Origin: Pinus tabuliformis | Lineage: Eukaryota > Streptophyta > Pinopsida > Pinales > Pinaceae | Reading direction: 5' to 3' | Assembly (NCBI GenBank): GCA_031772625.1 | Contig: CM062810.1 | Span: 705,100,358-705,164,357 of the forward strand | DNA: 64,000 bases | In this document: positions 44,117-57,078 of the stretch, in pieces | How positions within the stretch are numbered: the stretch's first letter is position 1 | Layout: every line of letters starts with the position of its first letter | The notes under the pieces: model-generated | The model's database searches: none | What the model saw: the letters and a program-made list of their open reading frames with translations, nothing else | What the model was told of the DNA's origin: nothing | Made by a program: the position numbers and the translations under genes

Positions 44117-47100
44117 TGTGACAACCCCAAGTAGTTACATTTATGTATGCAATGTAAACATTATGATAAAATAAAATGGGTTGAGTAATGGGACACAAAT
44201 TCCAGAGGACTGGGGTGATTACTGTTGGAAAATATATTAGTATGAAAAAAACCCTATGAAGAAAATGAGGAGACACATAAAGGAATCTGAAGAGACACAT
44301 AAACTAATAATAAAAAGGGTTTGAGAAACATTGGAGGGGGATTTTTTCCTAAAGAAAATTCATATTCCAAGAGAGATGGAACAACAGAGAGGAAGGATTT
44401 CTTTCAGTTGGCAAGGGAGAAGTAAGAGATCCCAAGTGTGGAACTAATTACCTCTCGAGTCCCTATTTTCCTGGAGGGTGGAGATTGTGTTTCTCAGGAA
44501 ACTCCCAACATGATGGGGTGGAGGAATCGGTCTTGGGAAATTCCTAGAGGATTTCTTAATGTTTCCTTGTTGTCTTTTGATTTTAATGTGAGTTCAGGAA
44601 TCCCTAGTTTTTGGGTGGAACCACAGTGTGTGTGTTTTGAATGGATGGAGATCATTGGCCTCTAGAATCCATGTGCATGGTGTTGATTTTCAATTCAGTT
44701 AATGGGTGGAGATGGATGGTTCTATGGAGTCTCTAGTTTGACTGGTGGTTGTGTTTATGTCCTGATCAAATTGTTAGAAAATGTAAAGTGGCAACTTATA
44801 AAACTTATTTTCTTTGACCTTGATACTTGCTTGTGAATATTAGTTATCTTATTTATGTTCCTTTAGTTAGATATTTTCATCAAACAATATCAAGAAGCAA
44901 TAACAACAAAAAAGGACACAAATGTAGGCTCTCATCCAGGGCAAAACCCCTCCAAGGGGAAAACCCAAAAACTCTTCTCTTATTAGAATATGCTTCAAAT
45001 GAGATACAAAGACCCAATCCCTAGATCAAGTACTTCCCACAGTACCAAGTCAACCCTTCCTCAAGTCCTTCTTGAATATGCACCAAACTGCTACACACTG
45101 CAACTTTGATCTTCTAACAACAACAATGCTACTCGACCTGCAACTTCGACTTGCAATTTTGATCTGCAACTTTGGCCCTACAACTCCTAAAGAAGCCCCA
45201 ATTTGACCTCCTTCTGGGACCTTCCAAGAGAAAGATGGCTCTTCCTAAGGTTAGCAAAGTCTAGACATAATTTCCTTCCTTCTAGCTACGAGTTTATGCA
45301 ATTCGTTCTACTGCAACTTGGCCCTATAAATTCGGCCTCTTCCTACAACCTAGAAACCCTAGAATTACACACACGCGAGAGAGATAGAGCCCAAAAACAA
45401 AGAATGATTGTCCTTCTTCCTTCTTTACTTTTTATCTCCTTATTACATCTACCCAACTATAGATTGAACTCTTTCTTGTAGATAAAACTTGTGAGTGAGT
45501 GTGTCTCCAAATGAAGTCAGACTTCTCTTTATATAGCCTTGTTAAGAGGTCGAATTCCCTTGTTTAGGCCGACTTGAGGATCCGAGGGCCGACTTGTACT
45601 CTTAGAGATTCCAAGACTTTCTAGACTCAAAAATAATTATTTTTACAATTACAAATTTCCCGAAAGGGTATTAAACATGATATTGACTCCTTTGACTCAT
45701 GACAATAAATCTTAAGACCTAACAAACCCTAGAAGCACGCACAACATGATTTTACCTAAAAGACCTTATATAATGAACATGAAACCCATGCTTTAATAAT
45801 AATATTTTTTCTTTTCTTTTTCTCGTTTTTTACATAGGATACATTTTGAAATGAGTACAACAATTATCAAGACCAAAAATAGTTACATTTTTCAACATAA
45901 AAGAACCCAAACCTATGGAATCCAGCTCAGGGGTGACAACTGCAAGTGAGACTTGGTTGTAGTTGTCTATGTTTGGGTGGATAGTCATAGTCGTAGACTC
46001 CTTTTCCCACTAGTTTTAGAGACGCATATCTCTCATGTTCTTAAGAAATCAAGAATTTTATACATATGTACATCTATACGTGCCCATTTCATTACTAGTT
46101 TTAAATGATGTTCATTAATGACATGGTTCATGATTTATTTAGCTTATGAATTAAAAAATGTGTTGTTGTTACTATGTAAAAGGTGCTAGAACAACATGTG
46201 GTAGAAATGATTCAATCCTTGCATTAGCTAGCATGTAATATTCTTTATTACAGTATGGGATGCATGGCCTTATACTAACATTTTGGATGCAGGGATCAAT
46301 GAGTACAATTTCTTTTATTTCTGTTATAACTTTTCTTCTATTGAGTTGAAAAAGATAAACATGTATCTACATTGAAGGGATATCCCACTTATGATGTGGT
46401 TAAAATTTCAGATATTGGTTCATAATATTTTAGGAATTATGATCTGAGGAAGATGAGCTTCCTAAATGCATCTTTAAACAAGTCATGTTGGAATTTCTGT
46501 TATAAATTTTATTTTAGGTGGTCTCAAAAGCTGAAAATTTGTCCACAGTGAGGGAAACCCACTGATAATGTGGTAAATTTTTTAGATATTAGGTCACTAT
46601 ATTTTAGTATATATGATCAGTGGAAGTCCAACTTCCTGAATACTCCTAGAATTGTGCACCAAATAGTATTGTGTTGGTATTTTGTTTATAAATTTTCATC
46701 TATGAGGTTCTAGAAGTTGAAACTTGAACCATAGTGAGGGAGGTTCCCATTGATCGTATGGTTCAGTTTCCATAACTTGTACTACTACAATTTAGGAGAT
46801 ATGCACTAAATCATTTGATATATTAGTTCACATGCAAAGTGTTTGATGAAAGGCTTAAATGGTTCAATGATTCATTGCATACAAATTATTGATGAAATGT
46901 CCCAATGAATATGTTGTTTGTGGTTGGGGATAGCATTGTTGTATAATATTATGGTTGTAGCTGATATATTCTTATTTGTATGCAAAGAGATTACTATATT
47001 AGTTTGCATGAAAAGTGTTTGAAGAAATGCTTAAATGAAAATGTAATAGTATAGTAATTGTTTGAAGAAAATGTAATAGTATAGTAATTGTTTGAAGAAA

Positions 47101-47645
47101 ATGTTGTTTTGTGGATGGGATAATATTGTTGTGTGATAATATTGTTGTAGCTAATCTATGCCTATTTGCATGCAAGGAATTTGAAAAGTTGCATGCAAAG
47201 AAATGGAAAAGTGGCATGATTATGTGGCATGTTTTTAGTTAGTATGTTACAAGTGGAATAAGTGAAATGTTTTTGATTTAATCTCATACAAAATGTTTGA
47301 CAAAAGATATACAAGAGAAATGCCACTCAATTATTTGTATACAAAAATATTTGAAGAAATGTTTACTTGCAAAGTTCTTTACAAAATGTATGAGAAATGA
47401 AAATCAAGTTTTGGCAAGTGTGGTTAAATTTAGTAGAGGTATGTGACAAAGTGATCTCATGAGATCCAAAAGAAATTTGTAATGAATCTCTGTTCATCTA
47501 ATATGTCTATAATTGTAAATTCGATTTTTCATTGTTAACTTTGGAGACCCCATTTCCGTAACTGGACATTGGAGATCGGACCATTATAGTAAATGCCTCC
47601 TTCTACCTTAGTGTGGACCATGGGTGGTAAGGGGGTATGTTTACA
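44117..47645 (+). repeat. Complex D LTR2
   Basis: Starts TGTGACAACCCC after the polypurine tract and ends GTATGTTTACA. 3529 bp including a 1126-bp insert, so about 2403 bp without it. It has only two copies of the 23-bp repeat (47172-47217) and a private 30-bp duplication (47033-47100). A TGGTATCAAATA primer-site relic follows at 47648. Confidence 0.85.
44772..45897 (+). mobile_element. Solo LTR H inside LTR2
   Basis: 1126 bp absent from LTR1. Ends TGTTAGAAAATGTA and TACATTTTTCAACA form a 14-bp imperfect inverted match with TG...CA. TTATATAG at 45529 is a plausible TATA box. No second LTR, internal region or ORF family. The flanking 5-mers (CAAAT, TAAAA) do not clearly match, so the duplication has decayed or the border is off by a base or two. 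Confidence 0.7.
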
Positions 47646-49289
47646 AGTGGTATCAAATAATCTAGGTTTAACAATTGGACTGGATGGGCTCTTCCATGAG
47701 AAAAAAGAGTAGCATGTTTAGTTTCTTGTGTGAATGATTGAATGCATGCATGCATGCATGATTGATATATGTTTTTACTGTTATTGAGGAACTAACAATT
47801 TGCGTTGACAAAAATGTTTAGCTAGAAATGCATGCAAGCACTTTGGTGTTAACATGGATGTTTGCTATAGATGGACTTATTATGACAACTCTACAAAAGC
47901 AAGTTCATGGCATGAATCATTGTCATTTATTTATTTTATTATGTATATAACAATTGCATTTGAATGATAGCACATCACAAGTATCCCAACATGGATCACA
48001 AAAGTTCATGGCTGAATGATGCAGTCAAAATTATGAGGGGTTATCTCTCAACTTAACTCTTGATAGTTTATAATTGTATTTTATTTTGTGTCTTTAATTT
48101 CTAAAATCAATTAATTAACCATGGAACAAAATCCTCACCATGGAACAACTCCTTAGTAAACCTTAGGTTGAATCTGATGGCAATAGTTCTAGAATTCACC
48201 AGTCAAGGAAACCCTTCTGATGGGAATCCTGGTCCTTTTCCTTCTTTTGGAAATATTGGTGCTTCTTATATGGCTACGTTGTCCCTTCTTAGATTTACCA
48301 TAGGTTTATCGGTATTGTTATTTTCAACCTCCTTGGCTCCAAATGTCTGAGTTTCTTCACAACCAAGTCCTCCACCCGAATAACATCAACCTCAAGTTGA
48401 TCCTCACATTGATATTTTTCCTTCTTCGCCAATTGTTTCTTCCTCTCCTTCCTCTTTACCCGGCGAAAGTCTTGATACTAGTAGCCAGGAAGATAAGAAG
48501 AAAAAAAAGGGAAGAAGAAGAAGAAAAATAAGTAGGGGACGAATAAGAAACCATTGGTATGAATGCAACTAATGTTGAGAAACTTTCCAACAAGCCCTGT
48601 AAAGTTAAATTCTCTTACATGCTTTGTAATGTTGACCACCTTCTTAGAGATTGTCCTGGTATTCCACATGTGTTAGAAGTGTTGTCCACAGGTTCACTTC
48701 AACCTTTGTTGTTAGCCTATGGAGATCATGCTGGTGATGAACCATCAACTAGTGATAATAAGGTTCCTAGAAAGAAGGGTAAATTCCACCTTTAGGTGAT
48801 CACACTTTTCTCATTGAGAGTGAGGTTCATACTGCTGAGGTTCTTCTCGTTTCTTGTGATCTTGTCGAACAAGGGGACATTTCTCCTGTTATAGATGAGG
48901 GAAATTCTCAAATCCTATCCACTCAGCCTTTCTAAGGTCAATCACAACTTTCATCCAACCAACTTGGTCATATTATTCAGCAGGTGCAATTAATTCAACC
49001 TATTTATAGCATGCCACAAGCGCAAATTAGCCAACCAGGTCTAGGAATGACACAAATCCCATTAGGGAAACCTTCAAAAGGAATACCCAAAGCTCCTTTT
49101 GGTCAGACAAAAACTATAAAATAGCCTCATCCAGGCAAAGAATTCCAAGGTAAACCTTCCCAACAATATCAAGGTTTTCCCGGGACTGGTCAACCTGGTA
49201 TGGGTTATCAAAATTATCAAAACAATTATTATCAAGGTGGGATGCAAATGTCAGTAGCCCAACCCATCCTGTCCTATGCTAGATATCCC

Positions 49290-49560
49290 TCCTACAGAAC
49301 ATGATCAAGGTTCCCAGAATAGAGTTCCTTTTCTTGTGTCAAGCTCGTTAAAAAATGAAAAAATGTCCCAGAGCAGAGATCCTTTTCTTGTGTCAAGCTC
49401 GTTAAAAAATGAAACAAGGTCCCATGGGAAAATTTCCTTTTCTTGTGTTAAGCTTTCTAAAAAATTAAACAAGGTGTCTTGAGTATAGTTCTTTTCCCGT
49501 GTCAAGCTTGTTAAAAAATGAAACAAATCCCCCTCCAAGTCGAGTCTTTCACTTGATCTC
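49290..49560. repeat. About 58-bp tandem repeat, four copies
   Basis: Unit approximately CCTTTTCTTGTGTCAAGCTC then GTTAAAAAATGAAACAAGG, copies near 49325, 49380, 49435 and 49490. Increasing divergence towards the right. Confidence 0.8.
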
Positions 49561-49679
49561 GCAAATGAACCTTCATTCCATCTGCTTATTAGTAACCAGT
49601 AGTCTACTTAACCGAATGAAATGAAGCTTGGGGGCATGTGCCTAGAGTTGCGTTATTATGTTGGGGGCATGAAAACCAA

Positions 49680-49825
49680 TCTCAAGCATAGTTTTCCTTT
49701 GTTTCAACCTTGTGTAAAAATGAAACTACTCTCAAACATAGTTTTCCTTGTTTCAAGCCTGTGTAAAAATGAAACCAATTTCAAGCACAATTTTCTATGT
49801 TTCAAGCTTGTGTAAAAATTAAACC
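49680..49825. repeat. About 50-bp tandem repeat, three copies
   Basis: Unit approximately CTCAAGCATAGTTTTCCTTG then TTTCAAGCCTGTGTAAAAATG. Its TTTCAAGC...GTAAAAATGAAAC core resembles the repeat at 49290-49560, so both may come from one ancestor. Two GGGGGCATG motifs lie just upstream (49631, 49662). Confidence 0.75.
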
Positions 49826-52051
49826 ATCCTCATTCTATACCTCGTGATTGCCATTTTTATTAGCCTGTTTCTTCCAGATGAACCTTGGTTTCTCATTCCA
49901 TCATCACCATCTACTTGGCCGATCATATGCTTTCACTTGGTGTTTTTACCTTGCCCAGGGAACCGCTGCGATGAGTGGTATTATTAGCTTGCCTCTCGAC
50001 CTCTACGTGTTTTGAGAAGTTCCATCTTGACCAGAACCATTTTATACCATTTATACCACTCATTCCTCTAGGAGGAGTCCTCTTTCAACTCTTTTCAGGC
50101 TCCCAAAACATGAAAATATTTCCGAGCACTTGCCTTTTCGAACTCGTTAAAGTAAATGAAAAGAAGTATACCCAATATAATTTTAATCCTTTTCCAGGCT
50201 GGGATAAACTATTTACAAAAAATGAATACTTTAGTCAAGCATGACTAAAAGGTTCTCTTGAGTATCGTTTTATGACTTTTTGGACTCAAGAGACTAAATT
50301 TACGAAAATGAACTTTTGGAGTTTTCTTTTTTGTCTCTTTTTGAAACTCTCTAAACATGAAAAAGAAGTCGAGTTATACCCTTGCTAGACTCATAAAACC
50401 ATCAAACAAAGTTGGACTCGTCAAACATGATGGGACCAAATCACTCCTTCTCAGGGTTCGTTAAAAATACTCAAAGGGATTCATCTGAAGGATGAACTTA
50501 CAAATCAAGCATATGTTATTCTCCTCAAGCTTATAAAAAATAAAGAGGTGCTAGCTAGAAATGGTTGGGAAATTTGGAAAATTGGGTACTAAACCTATTA
50601 ATGGCAACGAGCCGCTCTTGAACATGACACTCTTTCACTTCATCTCCATGACTATTGGGTTGGGAAATCTTCTTGCCTCTTTGGTTAATCACACCATATT
50701 AAAATCCTTCGTAATCGGCTTTGAGTCAATGCTGCCAACTCCATAAAGTGTCGCCAATATGTTCAAGATAAGTCCTTCAGTTGACATCTTCTACAATACT
50801 CTTAAGCCTTCTTTCATGTCTTCTATTCCTAAACTAGCTCTGCATCAATGTCACTCTGTCTCAAATCTTGATACCTATTTCATGTAGTTGATGAGGGATA
50901 CATCAAGGCCCTCCTGTGACATGTCACTTCTTGTCGACATCAACTATTTATCCAGGAAGTTGACTTAGAAAATCCTTTCAGTGCCTTGGAACTTGCATAC
51001 CTCAATGGACATTTTCCTTGCTTTCAACGATAGGTTCTCATCATTGGCCTTCGACTGGAAGATTTTGTGTGGTGTTGGACTTTAGCTCATTTATTAACAC
51101 CATATAGATTATATTGTGGTACCTTGAGAGCCATTATCATTATCAATGGTTCCTCTCACATCTGTTTATGACTTATGTCATTGGTCGGTAATCAGATGGT
51201 GTCTACCATGTTCGACTCCAACTCATTTATTCACATGGCTAGACTCGTACTATCGAGTGACGAGGTAGAAGACCCCTAATCTAGTTTCATCCATCCAAGA
51301 TGCGATTTTAGGATTCATACGAGATTACAAAGTATGGTGGCTATGATAATTTAGACAGTCATCCAAGCATGTGTCCACACTTTGTCTTCCGTGGACAAGA
51401 ATTTTTAATCATTGTACATGTATATTAGCTTATATGCTGAGTATGGGTATGCCTACCTTAACAATGATATCATGATGATAATATGTATTGTAACAGATGA
51501 TGATCTCGATCAATTTATTCTTGATCCAGACTTGTCACAAGGTAAAATTTTCATATAACAATGTCCTATTTGCATGCAAGGAATTTGCAAAGCTGCATGT
51601 AGGGAATTTGAAAAGTTTCATACAAGGAATTTAAAAAGTTGCATGCAAAGAAATGGATAAGTGGCATGGTTATGTGGCATGTTTTTAGTTAGTATGTTAC
51701 AAGTGGAATAAGTGCAATGTTTCTCATTTAATATCATAAAAAATGTTGGACAAAAGATATACAAGAGAAATGCCACTCAATTATTTGTATACAAAAAAAA
51801 TTGAAGAAATGTTTACTTGCAAAGTGCTTTACACAATATATGAGAAATGAAAATCAAGTTTTAGCAAGTGTGGTTAGGATAAATTTAGTAGAGGTATGTG
51901 ACAAAGAGATCTCAAGAGATCCAATAGAAATTTGTAATGAAACTCTATTCATATAACATGTTTATAGTTGTCAATTTGATTTTGCATTATTAACTTTGGA
52001 GACCCCATTTCAATAATTAGAGATTGGAGATCGAGCCATTATAGTAGCTGC

Positions 52052-52156
52052 TAAGTTGCACGAAATGCTGAAACGTTTTGGATTTTCTGAACTGGGTACG
52101 TTTAGAAACGTCACCTCCCAAAAATGGAAACATTGGTCAAAACATCAGCCGAAACG

Positions 52157-52219
<63 letters not shown>

Positions 52220-52249
52220 TATATATATATCTATATAGATATATATATA

Positions 52250-52328
<79 letters not shown>

Positions 52329-52337
52329 ATATATATA

Positions 52338-52396
<59 letters not shown>

Positions 52397-52593
52397 CTGA
52401 ATAACACATTATCTTTGCAAGAAAAAAGGGAATAAGACCCATACATGACAATTTAGAAGGAAAAAAAGTCTATTTAACTCTCATAGATGATTACATGATG
52501 GTCGAGTTTCGACTGATTTTCAACCAAGTTTCAGAGTTTCGGGTATGTGTACGGCTCGAAACTTCAGGTTCCTAGAAGTTTCGTGCAACATAG
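52052..52593. mobile_element. Mutator-like MITE with AT microsatellite
   Basis: 542 bp. The ends contain GTTGCACGAAA and TTTCGTGCAAC, an 11-bp perfect terminal inverted repeat a few bases inside. Flanks AGTAGCTGC (52043-52051) and AGTAGCTAC (52594-52602) match at 8 of 9, a length typical of Mutator-type insertions. The centre holds a long AT microsatellite (52158-52394). No transposase. Confidence 0.7.
52158..52394. repeat. (AT)n microsatellite
   Basis: About 237 bp of AT dinucleotides with a few ATCT or ATTT interruptions. The Ile-Tyr reading frames across it are artefacts. Confidence 0.95.
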
Positions 52594-52651
52594 AGTAGCT
52601 ACCTCCTTCTATCTTAGTGTGGACCATGGGTGGTAAGGGGGTATGTTTACA

Positions 52652-52962
52652 AAGACCATATCAACTTGGATTGAAAGAAAATGAGCATAATACAATTGTG
52701 TCTCTCAAATTTAATATTACTAATATTTTTAGGAGAAGTTACAATGGAAGTATTATGGAACAAGTTAGGGTCTTTGTATCATTCTAAGTCCTTAGTGAAA
52801 AAAATATCGTTGTGGAAAACATTGTTTAAACTAAGGATGAATAATGGATACTTGGTGACAGATCATATGGATGCCTTCAATATTATGGTAAGTCCGTTAT
52901 TATTTGTTAATATCTAGGTTTCAAATGAAGAAATGGATTTGTTTATTATGTTCTTTACTATA
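52652..52962 (+). pseudogene. Element F Copia gag, second fragment
   Basis: Reads KKMSIIQLCLSN and EVLWNKLGSLYHSKSL followed by FKLRMNNGYLVTDHMDAFN, the UBN2-type Copia gag core. A TGA just before (near 52672) stands where relatives have the Arg of LDRK. A TAG at about 52915 is followed by more gag (SNEEMDLFIM) until element C begins at 52963. Confidence 0.8.
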
Positions 52963-55900
52963 TGTAGCACCCTCCTCCCACATCTACCCAAGTAATAAGC
53001 CAACTAGGGTAAATATGCGATGAGAGGTTACTATAATGGGATTCAACCTCGTAGGTGACCTTAAGGAAGTGGAACCGATGGAACACACCATACAAACTTT
53101 CCACATCAACAACAAAACTCCCAAGAGCCATCCCAACCACTTAAGTAACCATCCCCTAAGACCAACTGAGGTTTTAGACCATTAAACCCCTGGACGCTCC
53201 CTTTATATGGGCAAGCATGTGTCCAAGAGGCTCCAGATGCTCCCACAACATGGGTATGCATGCATATAGGGACTTTTATGCCTAGCGCCGTGCTTACGTC
53301 TCCAATATTTGAGCCACTTTTTCAAGCCTAGAGACCAGGTCACTGCCCATAAATCAATGTCACCTTCAAGAATGAAAGATAAGAACAAAACAATGATGCA
53401 TTTTCAAAAACAAGGACAAGGTCTAGACCAGACCCCTACTCGTTGATGAGGGTCATTAATAAGTATATCATGAGGATCAAAATTCCATCCTCCAGCTTTA
53501 AAATTATCTCTTTCTCACATTTATTTACAATTTTTGTTATATTATGCTTAGTGTGAGGGGTGAAAGATGTGTTTCTATGTCATGTGGCCTAATATGGTTT
53601 AAATGCAGGAATTGGAGCAATTTTGAGATAATTTCAATGCAGGAGCTTGGAGTAGACAACATGGAGAGATTCTAGGAGGTTGTCCACCTCCTTAACTCCT
53701 TCAATAAGCCAATATCACCACTTTATCTCTCATCAACTCAAAGTCATTGGCAACCAAGCAGGACGAGGTCATTGGCAGCCAAGCCAGTGCAGTTCAAGGA
53801 AGATCTAGATCCACCTTTCTCAAGTTTTGGGAGAAAAACATCTCTATTTTCTAGGGAGCTGTTGGTAGCTACCCTTTTTTTATAAATAAACATGCCAATG
53901 AGCTCATTAGGATTCAAACTTTGTTTTTAGCTAAGAATCTATTGAGCTCAAGCATTTTTTACTGCTATTTTTGACTTGTTATGTTATGTATCTGACATTT
54001 CTACAATGATAATGAGAAGGTTCTTATTGACCCATCACTAAGTTAGTTTCAGAGGGATGAGGCACTTGGGTTTGGGCCCAACCCCAGTAGCTTAGGTCCC
54101 TCTCGTGTATTGATATTCCTTTTTAGCTTAGAATGTTTTTTAGTTGTTGCATTTTATTACAATATAATTCCTCAAAAAGCCTGTGACTGTTACCTCTATC
54201 TCATCTCTCTCATGGGATCCTGACTAGAGGAATCTACAATCACAACCCAAAAACACTATGTTGATGATTTCTTGGAAAAAGGTCTACATTAGTTATCTTG
54301 TTCTACATATAATTGTTGTATCTTAGAAGTTGTTTCATTACATAGATCAAAGTTTTTAGCATAAGTTAGATAGTTTCTAAATTCAACTCATCTTTTCCAC
54401 CATTGGTTATGATATTCTGTTAATGATAAGAGAGCATGTGCATGTGATGTTGCGAGACTATTGAATATGCAGGAAAGGGGCCCTTTCACCACCTCCATCC
54501 AGGACTTCTCCACCTATTTTGATGAATCTCAAATATTGTTCTTGAGCTCTATCTTTTAGGTCACCGTGAGCAACCCTCTTAGTCCAAAACTGGCCTTCCT
54601 GAAGTGTTGATCTTGGCTAGGGGTGTTGGTCACCTTACATCCATCTACCACAACCTTCATTTACCTTTACATCCCTTGATCTTATTTTTCTTACCTTCCA
54701 AACCCTCTCGACAACTTTCCTGTAGCATTACAAGTCTTCCTGTAGCAATACAGGGATCCTGTAGAAACTTCTTGTAGCATGCCGTAGCAACCGATTTTTC
54801 CTTTTTTTGACCTATAATGCAAGTTTGACTTAGGTTAGAAGTAGATTTACCCCCCAACTTGGAGTCCATGGTCAAAGGAAGCACCTAGGCCATTCCAACC
54901 ATCCTTTTTGCTTCACCGCGAGAGAGAATAATATTAGTTTCTTTATTACAGATTTGGCACAAGTAGAACATTACTTTATATGAAAGTGTAAATTAGATAG
55001 ATGATGTATGAAATATTGAGTTATGATTTGGTAGAATAATTTCTTGTTTACAAGTGAATTTGATAGCTAGATGGTTGATTGCAATTAGTGTAGTTTCCTT
55101 TTTGCAAGTAGCATAACTCTTCTGTTATTTCATGAATTGATTTAGTAGCATTTACAAGTTGGTAGCATCTACAAGTTAGACTTGAAAAGAATTTACTTTT
55201 TCTACATTAGAGATGGCTTTTGAATTGCACTTTCAATGGTTAATTTCCCCCTAATTCTGTAGAAGAATGGTGTTGGAGCCCTAATGATCAAATGACCTAG
55301 TTGAGGGTGGCATGAGTAGAATTCCATCTACTATGTATATAGAAGTGTCACCTTGAAGTTTGTACAAACCCTGGGTTGATAAATAGAGTTGAGGATCCCC
55401 TGAGAGTTAAAGCACTCTTGGTGCAATACCATGGCTCACCACTAGCCATGACAGGCATTTCATAAAAAATGTCACAAATATGTAATCTACAGGTTTAAAC
55501 AACATATTTGAGCATAGGGGTCTCATACTTATCTGAGAATCGCTAAGAAGCACCTTTCCCTTACATCATTTGCTGCATTATCATCTATTAGGTCATAGAT
55601 ACATTATTCATTCATTTATAAATAAAAACAAGAGGAAAACCATATATCACCACTGTCATAAAACATACTTATAAACAACACAATAACACCAAGAATATCA
55701 AGGATACATCAACAATAGAATCCACATATACACCAATACATTTACACATAAGATATCAAGGGAATAACCTCTTATTAATGAATGCAAAAGCCAACCCGAG
55801 ATGGGACTACCACGTTCCACTCGACCATAGATTGGTTGAGCCAAATCTCCCTTTAGCCAATCACCCCGATGCCATATTCCAAGCATGAATGTGGGACTCA

Positions 55901-57078
55901 AACCAAAAGAACCAACCAGGGCATCTCGAGGCTAAACCACCTCACCCTCATCAATAGAAAGTAGGCTTTACCGCAATCCACACCGTATCACTAGGTCAAC
56001 ACAATAAACATGTAATAACATGCTTTAACATGATCTCCACTAGATCATTAGGCTCAGAAAATCATGGATGCTACTGAATTTATCCACCTACACTGTGAGG
56101 AATTTTCCTATCTCCTAGTCTCTTAGGATTTACCACAATCCACAACCTAATCCAGGGATCACTAGGCCCTAAACCAAAACACCATCCTCTAGGATTTATC
56201 TTATATCTCATTATTAACCAGCAAAGATTCCTGGGCCTAATGAAGGGAAACCACCTCTAGGCTTTCCCGTATATCCCACCATTCACTAGTCAAGGATTCC
56301 TAAGCCCACCGAGGCAACACAAAATCTGGCTTTACCGCAACCCACAGTCTAGTTCAGGGGTTATTAGGCCATATGTTTTATTATTTAGAAATCCACCTCA
56401 CTCAGTTTCGAATCCATCCGACAATCCAACTCAACCAAAAACATGAGAGCCCCATCACACCATGGCTATCAGGAAATGACAAGGCTAGGCTGAAAACATT
56501 GTCACACCTAGAAAAACCCATGCCATAACAACACAAAACCACATGAAATACCATGCATGCCAAATATAGCAAGGAAAACACACATGCAAATCGATACGTG
56601 CAAAGAATCCTGCTGTAGTTGATTGATCCTGCTCTTCCTTGCTTGCTCCTTCCTTTCTCTTTCCCTTCTTTGCCTTTCTTGATCCAATGCCAAAGTGCTC
56701 CAAGAAAACTCTAAGTGTCCAAGAGTATGAGAGAGAGAGCTCCACCAAAATCCTGTCAAAAGCTTGCCAACTGATCCTTAGAAGTCTTTTGATCAATGAG
56801 GCCTCTATTTTCTTCAATTTCCTCCTCACATGCAACCTGTGACCTTTCACCTTCCTTTTCTCTTAATTTCCCTTATTTTCATAAATAAAATGCCAATTAA
56901 TTCCACTTTGCCTTTCCAAAGCCTTTGCCATTGCCTTTTCCGATTTCCTTAGCCATAATAAACCGAATGAACACTCACTAGGCTATTTTTCCCACAATTC
57001 AACTTGGAATACGTGTCCCATGACTGTGATCTTATATATTTTTACATTTACATGGATTTTTTAACCAGGGCTGTTACA
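52963..57078 (-). repeat. Element C 3' LTR (Tekay-like), interrupted
   Basis: Plus-strand ends TGTAGCACCC and GGGCTGTTACA match those of element A's LTR, and the two align along their length with clear divergence. The internal side is to the right, so this is the 3' LTR of a minus-strand element whose 5' end lies beyond the window. Without the 2.0-kb insert it would be about 2.1 kb. A block of about 80-bp repeats (GGCTTTACCGCAATCCACA and variants) spans about 55960-56370. Confidence 0.82.
53444..55441 (+). mobile_element. Solo LTR G inside element C LTR
   Basis: 1998 bp absent from element A's LTR. Starts TGATGAG and ends CTCACCA (6 of 7 inverted match). The sequence around the empty site in element A (CCCTACTAGCC) implies a duplication CTCGT / CTAGC, 3 of 5 matching now. 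TATAAATAAA at 53881-53890 is a candidate TATA box. No ORF family found. Confidence 0.55.

Larger units (their letters stand above)
47646..51564 (+). pseudogene. Internal region 2 of complex D, gag remnant
   Basis: After the shared leader, fragments of a gag-like polyprotein appear at 48168-49310: a Pro/Ser-rich part, a Lys-rich run, a zinc-knuckle relic (KVKFSYMLCNVDHLLRDCPG, first Cys changed to Tyr; 48595-48660) and a Gln/Asn/Tyr-rich tail (GYQNYQNNYYQGGMQM, near 49200-49250). Frameshifts and stops separate them. Between 49950 and 51560 I recognise nothing. No RT or integrase motif found. Confidence 0.5.
38251..52651 (+). mobile_element. Complex D: three-LTR Tekay-like retrotransposon array inside element F
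   Basis: Three homologous LTRs: LTR1 38251-40664, LTR2 44117-47645 (with a solo LTR inside) and a 5'-truncated LTR3 about 51565-52651 (with a MITE inside). Both LTR1 and LTR2 are followed by a TGGTAT primer site and the same 400 bp of leader. Outer flanks ATGAC (38246-38250) and AAGAC (52652-52656) match at 4 of 5 bases. The internal region between LTR1 and LTR2 lacks pol. This is the product expected from unequal recombination between LTR elements. Confidence 0.75.
51565..52651 (+). repeat. Complex D LTR3, 5'-truncated
   Basis: Begins within the 23-bp repeat block (four copies, 51571-51655) and runs to GTATGTTTACA, interrupted by the MITE at 52052-52593. About 540 bp of LTR sequence remain. 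The following base starts element F gag again. Confidence 0.8.

Noticed and set aside
52137..52451. 104-codon Ile-Tyr ORF
   Set aside because: Translation of the AT microsatellite.
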